A stretch of 64,000 nucleotides of DNA from Clonostachys chloroleuca (taxonomy: Eukaryota > Ascomycota > Sordariomycetes > Hypocreales > Bionectriaceae). Location of the stretch: assembly GCA_037952775.1 (NCBI GenBank), contig JBANAY010000003.1, forward strand, positions 31,124,001 through 31,188,000, written 5' to 3'. The first letter of the stretch is position 1, and each line of letters starts with the position of its first letter. The notes under the pieces are model-generated. The model was not told where the DNA came from. It saw only the letters and a program-made list of their open reading frames with translations, and searched no databases. The position numbers and the translations under genes are program-made. Shown here one piece after another: positions 55,408-64,000 of the stretch.

Positions 55408-55958
55408 ATTGTTAGTGAACTCTTTGTACAATATACATAGACTAGACGAGAGTAAAAACCACTGTTAAACTTACATTCAAGATGCGGGATGGACTGCAAG
55501 ATGAAATCAATTATTGCATTCACTATGACATCGAATCACGTCCCCCTCTCCCCATTCCTAGCTTGCGCCTGGCCTCAAGTTCGGTGCGGTGTATGAACCT
55601 AGTTCTTGCTAGGTAGTCTAATAGATCTGAGCTATGTGGAGGGAGTGGAGAGCCCGTTACTCGTCCCACGTGGGTTGTCCGGGTGCAACTTCCGAGGCTT
55701 CGGAAGACCACTTCAGCTCGCCCCCGGGAAAAGCTAATGCGTCCAGTGTAAGTCGGTCCGAGGTATGTTGGCCGGCCATTCACGGCCTACACATGTAGTT
55801 CCGCAGATTTAGTTTTACAGATGATGTGCATCGTGGTCCGTCTGAAGATAGGATCATAGCTATGAGGTAGACCTTCACAGGTATACCACTTACGATCGTT
55901 TCTTGTTGGCCACCTACATCCTACCGTTCGTCTACAATAGCTGCCTAGATTCTCTATC
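55408..55958. other. Intergenic DNA, E1 promoter
   Basis: 551 bp between the E2 stop and the E1 start, same strand. No gene and no copy of the AGTCAACAT pair is seen. Confidence 0.5.
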
Positions 55959-58900
55959 ATGATAGCTTCTGTGAGGATCAGCGGTAGACCGCTGCTAAGC
56001 CTTGGTTCTAGCTTCTCGAGGCATGTAGCCAATCGAGGGGTCGTCAGATGGCCACTGAGACACGCAGCATCTCGAGTATTGAGGCAATCGCCCTACATTG
56101 CCTTTGTGCAAGCGAGCCAATTCGCTACAGCTGCTGCAGAAGCTCAAGTTTTTACTTACGAGGTACGTATGCTATTCTTCGCACCTCCAATTATCAAGAG
56201 TGTGAAGCTAATGCCTACTCCGTCAGAGGTCAGAAAATGTTATCCCGGAAGGGGGATCAAGCAGATATCTCGATGAAATGTACCAGGAGTGGGTTAAATC
56301 GCCTGGATCTGTTCATGAATCTTGGCAAGAGTACTTCCAGGCCGTAGGGCAAGGAACGAGGTATTCAATAGAACCCCAGTCTGCCTTGCAGAATCATGTC
56401 TTCCCCGGGCAGCAGTCAGAAGAGGTCTTGGATTATTTGAAAGTCCAGCAAATCGTTCGCGCCTACCAATCGCGTGGCCATTACCTTGCAAAGACCGATC
56501 CATTGGGCATTCGAAAAGACGCAGAGATGATCAGGCCAGATGACCTCAAGTCCGAGGCACCAAATGAGCTCGACTTCTCGTATTACGGCTTCACCGAGGC
56601 TGATCTCGACCGCTATTTCAATCTGGGACCTGGGATCTTGCCCAGATTTGTAAATGAGGCACGCAAGTCAATGACCCTACGAGAAATCATTGCCGCGTGT
56701 GAGAACATCTACTGCGGAAGCTATGGAGTAGAATATCTGCACATCCCTGACCGAGCCAAGTGTGAATGGCTTCGCAACAGGTTGGAGGTTCCTCGTGCCA
56801 TCAATTTCACTCCAGAGCAGAAGGAGAGTATCTTGGACAGCCTGTTGCTAGGCACTACTCTGGAGCGTTTCCTCGCCGCCAAGTTCCCCAACGAGAAGCG
56901 ATTCGGTCTTGATGGTGCTGAGTCATTGGCTCCAGCAGTGAAAACAATCATTGACCATTGTGCCGACGTCCACGGCGTCGAAAGCATAATTCTTGGGAGC
57001 TGCCATCGAGGGCGTTTGACGATGCTGGGTACAGTGTACGGGAAGCCCAGAGAGAACTTGTTCGCAGAATTCGCTGGAAGAATGAGGTCCGACGTACTTC
57101 CAGGGATGGCAGGCGATGTCAAATACCACCTTGGCCACGACGGAGAGTGCGTCACTCCAGAAGGCCGCAAGGTGTCACTCTCCTTGCTGGCAAACCCGTC
57201 TCATCTCGAAGCCGTAGACCCGGTCGCCACAGGCAAGGCGTACGCAACCCAAGCCATGAAGAATGATGTCGACAAGAAACGCGTCATGTGTCTTGCTCTC
57301 CATGGTGACGCCGCATTCGCTGGGCAAGGTGTTGTGTATGAGACGCTCGGTCTATCCCGACTCCCGGCGTATGATGTTGGCGGCACCATACGACTCATTG
57401 TCAACAACCAGATCGGTTTCACCACGGATGTTCACTGCTCGCGCTCGACTTCCTACGCCTCGGATATTTCCAAGTTTGTCAATGCTCCCATCTTCCACGT
57501 CAACGCAGACGACGTCGAAGCTGTTGCGTTCTTGGCTCAAGTTGCTGCCGATTGGCGAGCCGAGTTCCAGACAGATGTAGTAATCGACCTGGTTTGCTAC
57601 AGAAAGTTCGGGCACAATGAACTCGACCAGCCCAGCTTCACCCAGCCGCTTATGTACCAGAGGGTTATGGACCAGACCCCATCACTCGAACAGTACATTG
57701 AAAAGCTCGTGGGCGAGGGGACCTTCTCACACCAGTTCATCGAGGCTAAGAAAACCAAAATCTGGGATGGACTACAAGCAGAATATGAGAGGAGCAAAAA
57801 TGTGATTTCAGAGCGCCATGATCTTCCGCAAGCATGGAAAGAGTTAGAATCTGGCCTCACCAATGATCAAAGAACGGCAGTAGACGAATCGCACTTGAGA
57901 ATTGTAATGACAAGCATGACGACTATTCCAGAGGGCTTCGAACCCCACAACGGTGTCTCCCGAGTGATCGCGTCTCGTCAAAAATCCTTTGAAAACAACA
58001 CTGTCGACTGGTCTATGGCAGAGGCTTTGGCATTTGGTACGCTGTGTCTCGAAGGAAATGCAGTTCGTGTCACAGGTCAAGATGTCCAACGAGGAACCTT
58101 CTCACAGCGCCACGCTGTTTGGCATGATCAACCATCGGGGGAGTTTTGGACTCCACTGAATCATATGAGCGATCAGCAGGCGAAGCTGACGATTGAGAAC
58201 TCTCCTCTGAGCGAGTTTGGAGCTCTTGGGTTTGAATACGGAATTACACTTGCAGATCCTCAATCTCTGGTCATGTGGGAAGCACAGTTCGGCGATTTCG
58301 CCAACAACACACAAGTTATGTTGGATAACTTCATTGCTTCCGGAGAGAGCAAATGGCTTGATCGCTCTGGAGTCGTCTTATCGTTGCCCCACGGCTATGA
58401 TGGTCAGGGCGCTGAACACTCATCAGCGCGTCTGGAACGTTTCTTGATGCTTGGCGATGATGATGGCCGCTCTTGGCCATTGGATCTTGAAAGTACCGCG
58501 CGGCATGCCAACATTGAGATTGTTTACATGACTACCCCAGCCAACTACTTCCATGTTCTTCGACGCCAGCTCAGGAGAGATTACCGAAAGCGTGAGTTGC
58601 CTGTCCCTTTTTTATCGAATGCAGATATTTAGGTATGGATGTTCAAACCATGATATCACTAACTTTGATATTAGCTTTGGTTATTTTCTTCTCCAAGTCA
58701 CTACTTCGCCATCCATTGGTTCGCTCGGAGCTTTCAGAGCTCACCGGGTCATCCGCCTTCAAACCCATCCTCAGCGACCCGGACCACGACATCACCATCG
58801 ACAAGCCAGAGGCCGTTGAACGAGTCGTCTACTGCAGTGGGCAAGTATACTTTGCTCTCAAGAAACGAAGGGAAGCCCTGGGTTTGAAGGACGTTGCCAT

Positions 58901-59192
58901 CACCCGAATTGAGCAACTCCATCCGTTTCCCTGGGCCGAGGTCAAGGAAAACCTCGAGTCGTATCCCAACGCGAAGTCTATTGTCTGGGCACAGGAGGAA
59001 CACTACAATGGTGGCGCCTGGCATTATATGCGTGATCGACTGGACACCGTTCTTCGTCAGTTGGATCGTCAGGCTATCACTAGCCTTCGATATGCTGGAC
59101 GTGGCCCGAGTGCAAGCACGGCGACAGGGCTGAAGAAGCTGCATGCGTCAGAAGAGGACGCGTTGTTGAACGAGGCATTCGCCTCAATATAA
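55959..59192 (+). CDS. 2-oxoglutarate dehydrogenase-type E1 (KGD1-like paralogue)
   Basis: ThDP-dependent decarboxylase that feeds acyl groups to E2 in mitochondria. Three exons (55959-56162, 56227-58591, 58675-59192) give 1028 residues, the usual E1o length. The N terminus is an Arg-rich presequence (MIASVRISGRPLLSLGSSF). Blocks in order: YLDEMYQEWVKSPGSVHESW (N-terminal E1o tail), SCHRGRLTMLGTV, DVKYHLGHDGE, and the ThDP motif from HGDAAFAGQGVVYE to IVNNQIGFTTD. RKFGHNELDQPSFTQP, TGQDVQRGTFSQRHAV and LPHGYDGQGAEHSSARLERF follow, then the C-terminal IEQLHPFPW and WAQEEHYNGGAW. It differs from the housekeeping enzyme inside conserved blocks (SCHRGRLT for the usual PHRGRLN; NELDQ for NETDQ), suggesting a paralogue with altered substrate or inhibitor sensitivity. 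Confidence 0.94.
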
Positions 59193-59662
59193 AGCTGTAG
59201 ATAGGTATTTATTCGTAGAAAAGAGATTACTCCTGGTTAGGATTGAAATATCTTACGACAAGGTCGGACTTTCACATGTACAGCTAATTTGTCCAGCTGC
59301 CCTAGATAAAGTTAGAATAGGAAATTACTAGTCATAGGCACAAGAGAGGATAAACTAACAACCTCTCCAGTTTGTTTTTTTCTCTTATTATCTTCTACTT
59401 ATTTTTCGTCTTTTAGTTGACTTGATTATCTAGGGAGTCGTGTCTATAAGGAGTGAGTTAGAATAGTCACAGTCCATGTTTGCTATAGCTGTCAAGTGTT
59501 TCAATATAAAAAAGCACTCAACGACCATGCGTACAGTTCTAATTGACCGGGAAATCATATTGTCTTGGAACCTTTTCTAAGAAGAATATACTTGATGCCT
59601 CCAGCTCCATATCTGACTTTAAACCGAACCGTCCTTCTCGAAAGATATTTAGCAATGATTCG
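59193..59662. other. Intergenic DNA between convergent gene ends
   Basis: Between E1 (+) and the transporter (-). The stretch at 59330-59520 is AT-rich. No gene is seen. Confidence 0.5.
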
Positions 59663-61381
59663 TCAGATGGTATATCTGAACCGTTTGTCCTGCACATCCG
59701 TCATGTCCGAATCCAGAGGGGAGGTTACCCCCGAGGTCTTGTGATCATCATCACCAGCTCCATAGGCCACCATTCCAGCTGCCAATTTCGCATCGCGCCT
59801 CTTGTTCTTTGTCTTGGCCATGACGATGAAAGTAGCATACGATATCATAAGCACAATCAACGACACTATACTGAGAATGCAACCCTTGCTGAACCGAGGG
59901 CCATCCTCGGCCTGCCAAGCGAAAGGACTGGCGAAGCAACCCACACAGTAGGATATGAAAAATCCAGCTGAGACAACACTTTTCTTTGTGTTCCCCTTTA
60001 CGTTGCTGGCAATGATGCTGGCAGAGCTGCCAATTAAAGCGGAAGAGCAGCCGGCAAGCCAAGTAGCCACAATAATTCCCCAGCCAGCGTCCTGGGGCAA
60101 CGCCAAGAGAAGAACGGCTCCGAGTAGAGGCACAACGCAGAGCGCGATGGCAGAGTAGGCGCGGGTGCCTGGGAAGAACCGTGGCACGAGAGCTCCAATC
60201 CAGACGGTGCCGGTGTTGCATGCTCCAGCCGGAATCGCGACCAGCATGGTTTGCAGCGTGCTGTAACCAAAACCGTTGACGACAGTGGCAGAGAACTTCA
60301 TGCATTGTTAGTATATGTCCACGCGGTCATAGGGGTCTCTACCCAAAGAGTGATGGGGACTTACCTTCATAATTGGGGTTGTGAGCGTAATGCAGCAGGC
60401 CATGAGCATGAACAACCAGGTCATAGGCGCCATGAGTGCCTCCCGCAGTTGCCCCTTATTGAAATCCGTGCGCTCTCCTGAGCCACGGTCTGATGCAAGT
60501 CTCTGGATGACAATAGCTTTCTCCTTCTCACTCAGAAACCATGCCGTTGATGGGCTCCGGGGCATCAAAATGATGAATAGCATACCAGCTCCTATGGTAA
60601 GACCACCACAGACAAGGAAGAGGACCCTCCAAGGAGCTATGACCATGTTTGTCTGCCCGATCCCGTACATCAAGAGCGAGCCCAAGATCTGGGCCACACC
60701 ATTCATTGAGACCCATGTGGCTACTCGGATCGGATGCTCTCGCTTAATGTACCAATTCGATGTGATAATGATGAACGCCGGAGATACAGTTCCTATAGGT
60801 ATTTTAGCAGGGAGGTTCAGCAAAACTCATCGAGTGGTGCAAAATTTATTTTTACCTTCGGCAAAGCCAAGAAAGAACCTTGCTGCTGCCAAACCATGGA
60901 AGTTATGGCACGCAGCCATGACCATGTTGACACCACCCCAGATAACAATAGTTACACCAACATATATCGTGATCGGAAGGCGTGATAAGAGATACACCGC
61001 GGGGTACTCGGAGCAAAACTGCCCTAGGTAGAACAGCGACACAGCCCATGAGAAATCTTCGCCTTTCAACGCAAGGTCTTTGCGAAGACCGAAGATTGCC
61101 GCCTGGTTGATCGATTGCTTATCCAAATCTACGGGAAGCAATAAGTATCAGCATCCAACAACAGTGGCGTTTAGGAGTTTGAAGTTCTCACATTGAAGGA
61201 AGTAGACGAGTGCCATGAGCGGCATGATAACATAGTCTAGTTTCCGAACTGCCTTGCGCTCTTCGTTTGGGTCAATCGGGGCGAGTTGGTTCGCTTCGGG
61301 GTCCTCGAGCTCGATGGCACCCACATCTCTCTCATCAGGGACTTTCGCAACCGTAACGTCTTCATGAGGATTGGTAGTCAT
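59663..61381 (-). CDS. MFS anion:cation symporter (allantoate permease/Dal5 family)
   Basis: Plasma-membrane importer of small carboxylates, vitamins or ureides. Four exons (61381-61192, 61128-60856, 60792-60365, 60295-59663) join in phase to 507 residues. An acidic N terminus of about 45 residues is followed by RKLDYVIMPLMALVYFLQYL, the Dal5-family first segment. GQFCSEYPAVYLLSRLPI and AARFFLGFAEGTVSPAF are the hallmark blocks of segments 2-5. Later come PWRVLFLVCGGLTIGAGML and NVKGNTKKSVVSAGFFISYC. It lies tail to tail with E1. With the regulator and E2/E1 it could import the 2-oxo acid or its precursor; this is inference. Confidence 0.92.
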
Positions 61382-63196
61382 GGCGGGAAATTGCCTTGAT
61401 CGCTGTTCGTAGGATCAATCAAGGCTCAGTTGATGTGTTGAATGATTGTGATGGCAAAAGAGAGGAATCGAAGCGACTTTAGTAATTGGGGAACTAGTTA
61501 GCAAGGCCTGACTGAAATCATCCGAACATCTCGGAAGTTCACCCCGGACCACCATAGTACGATTCATGTCTTCACGATGGCAGAGCCGGGGGAGGGAGGT
61601 GAGGGGAAGTGTATGGGAGTGTGGGGTTTTACCTCCCCACGGGGACCACATCGCTACCCCAGTAGAGACACGAAGAAATGAATATTATCCCTTGTAGTCT
61701 ATATCCATATAGGTAGATAAGAGGAATATTGTGACAAATTTCGACTTTCAATCATGAGTAAGCCTTTAAGGATGTACATCAGGTCGTTGACACTCATGTA
61801 CGCTAAGAGTTACAACCGTCCCAGTTCTCGTGACACTTTCATTAGATGATATTCGTAACATTTTCCGCCATCATATCAACACATAACAAGAATATATGAC
61901 CCTCTTTTAGTGGCACGAGGAATTCCCGGGAAAGGGCCACGCAACATTTCAACAGGCCTCGGCCTTACAAGCCCGTATGGCCTGTGGACTTGAACCGAGC
62001 TAGCTGACCTTAAAAATACTTCTCTATCTTCATCTTTCAGAGCCCCATATTTAATAGGCAATGGAACCGAAGTATAGACTCTTTAGGGGCAAAAAAACTT
62101 ACATCGTGCGTAGCTGTGACTTGAGAGCGCGCGGGCTAGGCACTAACGCTGATCTTTCATTACAAGCCAAAATGACATCCGTCTACCTCTGCATGATAGG
62201 TCTATTTGAAATACAAGACTGAGAATGGCTAAGGTAGTGCCCAGTGCCGAAACTGCCGTGGGAGTGTTCCTGACCAGGTCTCGGATGCACAAGCCGAGGC
62301 CCCCCTTCCTGATATCTAATCCCACGTGAAAAATCTTGGTTCAAGTAGCTCTCGGTTTTTGTTCACATGAGGTAGTTAAGTTTTAGATCCCTAGAGCCCT
62401 GCGGAACTGGAAAGCTTGTACATCTTATCACCTATCAAAAGAAAAGCTATTATTTTAAGCTTTCGTATTCATTGTGTTGAGTTGTCGGGCTCTGGCAGCT
62501 CCATTGCTGTTGAACTTTATTCTCTTTCTCTTACGTACGTATCAGCTATCGATCCACGTGTATCAAATGTTCTCACTTCGAAAAAACATGCCCGCACGGA
62601 GAAAAGGGAGACGCGCCGTTCTGTGACTTACTATTGGCCATGAATCAAACCTAAACTTTTCAGGCTTCTTTTGTGAATACTATTATTGAAAGTGCTATGG
62701 GTTGACTAGCTCACACGGTGCCTACAGTACCTATTGTGAAGTAACATTACATATCTTAGCCAATAATCGAGCTAGGGGACTTTCATCAACAGCCTAGTGA
62801 AGCCTCACTGGTGAATGAACTCACAAACAAAGAGGATGAATTCAATCATGACCGTGCTGATCTTGAATCATTGAATTCTCATATGCGATGCTACGCAGAG
62901 AAGATCTGGGAGATGCTCCCGAGGCTAATACTTCCTCCATTAAAAGTTACCTCAATGTCTTCCCCCTTGTTCACGTCCCTCGCATTCTCTATTGTCCGAC
63001 TTTTCTAATACACTACCACAAACCCAGTCAGACGTCTGCATGAGGCACTATTAATATCATCCCCCCCATCGTTGATGGCCAACAGCTGGTCAAGAAGTAA
63101 TCTGATGTCTTGTTGTGTTCCTTCACTCAAGTCTTCCCATTAGTGAGACCTGCCCATGAACTTCCCGCTTTTCTGCTCAAAAGAATCCAAACATGC
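61382..63196. other. Intergenic region
   Basis: About 1.8 kb. The left end is the Dal5-type transporter promoter. No supported gene, tRNA or repeat is seen in the rest; short frames near 62416-63008 look random. Confidence 0.5.
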
Positions 63197-64000
63197 TCAC
63201 TTGACGCTCAAAAGAGACTGTGTAATGCATGCTGATCGTGTAGCACTCTTTGATATGTTGCTCAGGTAATTGCTAGCGTAATCAGCCTCCACGTAGATTT
63301 CCCGCAGCCGATCGAGGACTACCATGCAAAGCTGGAAACAGGCCACCGCTTTCCCATGGTGGAATGAAGGGAATCCGACCACGTCCGCAAGATGCACAAC
63401 GGCTGCTGAAACGGTAATAGAAACCCCGGTGCTGGGCATGTATCTGTATAAATCCGATTTTTCTAAATTGGTCAACAAATTGGTGACTTCCGTGGCCGCG
63501 TCCCGCACGCGGTTGCGACACGATTTCTGGTCCTGTATTGAAAGGTCGTTCTTGTTCTTAAAAGTCTGAGAGATGTAAGGTCGGAAGAGAGCGGATATTG
63601 CAGTGTAAAACTCCATTTGGAGCAGGGTTCCCTACAGTAAAGCCGGCGTTTTTTCAGCGCCAGCGGCTGTTTTGAGATGCCCATTCGAGTGGCAACTGTA
63701 AGGTAGTTCTCTCCTCCAATTGCATAGCTCCAAATATATCAGACCTGCGGAGTTGAAATTATCGAATCTCTTCCTTGGTGATAAGAGGATAGACCGTTCT
63801 GTGGTGCCTGGGGCACGATTATGACTGGGAAGAATATAATATTGCTTATAAAGAACTTCGCCGATAAGCACGCACAGTTTAGCCCTCGCTATACATATAG
63901 AAGCCAACTGTGGAAGTTGGTCAATATATTGGCCAAGGAAGCTGCTGCGAGCGGTGCCGTGCTCGACCAAGCCGTGGATCTCAAAATCAGTCTCATGGAG
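63197..64000 (-). pseudogene. C-terminal part of a fungal transcription factor, interrupted, cut by window edge
   Basis: The sequence has the look of the fungal-specific TF middle domain: QLPQLASICIARAKLCVLIGEVL, then ELCNWRRELP, and LLQMEFYTAISALFRPYI. The frame is open from the window edge (64000) to 63635. It then meets a TAG at 63632-63634, and continues in the same frame and family pattern to 63197. The stop sits where the family has an ordinary residue, and CAG to TAG would be a single C-to-T change. No intron removes it. Gene start and zinc cluster would lie beyond 64000. It is likely a pseudogene; a sequencing error cannot be excluded. Confidence 0.65.

Noticed and set aside
1..64000. 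CRISPR array, bacterial operon or viral genes
   Set aside because: No regularly spaced repeats, ribosome-binding sites or viral proteins were seen; the DNA is fungal.

Overview
The window is nuclear DNA of a filamentous ascomycete (Pezizomycotina). The evidence is short GT-AG introns of about 50-110 nt with CTAAC-type branch points, Zn(II)2Cys6 regulators, HET and F-box proteins, and MFS transporters, with no bacterial operons. The secreted trypsin and many catabolic genes would suit Hypocreales or another Sordariomycete, but the sequence alone does not prove this. It is accessory-type DNA: small regulator/transporter/enzyme clusters, secreted hydrolases, and broken genes.

Left part (1-13 kb): a broken GH127-type glycosidase, a secreted type-B carboxylesterase, a Tri3-like acyltransferase with a 1-nt frameshift, a secreted trypsin, a secreted bacterial-type solute-binding protein, and a small two-exon cysteine-containing secreted protein.

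13.9-25.5 kb: a putative non-phosphorylative sugar-acid catabolic cluster. It holds an MFS sugar transporter, a GRE2-like reductase, a zinc alcohol dehydrogenase, a KDG-type aldolase, an enolase-superfamily L-galactonate/L-fuconate-type dehydratase and a Zn2Cys6 regulator. A G-rich motif (about GGGKRTARGCGGCAG) recurs in all three intergenic regions that serve as promoters of the five structural genes. The dehydratase would make a 2-keto-3-deoxy acid and the aldolase would split it to pyruvate plus an aldehyde. The two reductases would handle sugar oxidation or aldehyde reduction.

25.5-39.5 kb: gene-poor, repeat-bearing DNA with a C2H2-like zinc-finger protein, a HET pseudogene between direct repeats, and an intact divergent F-box/HET pair.

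39.6-43.7 kb: a DHA1 transporter, an isochorismatase-like hydrolase and a Zn2Cys6 regulator. Paired CGGAGTTGA elements with the same 20-bp spacing occur in the shared transporter/hydrolase promoter and in the regulator's own promoter. An MBL-fold lactonase-like hydrolase and a tRNA-Trp(CCA) follow, then conserved small proteins.

50.2-61.4 kb: the other outstanding locus. A 9-exon Zn2Cys6 regulator is divergent from E2 (dihydrolipoamide acyltransferase), which is followed by E1 (2-oxoglutarate dehydrogenase type) and an allantoate-permease-family transporter. E1 and E2 both carry mitochondrial presequences and have diverged from the housekeeping forms. No E3 is present, so a shared E3 is inferred. 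This looks like a dedicated, inducible 2-oxo acid dehydrogenase cluster. The window ends in a regulator pseudogene that runs off the right edge.
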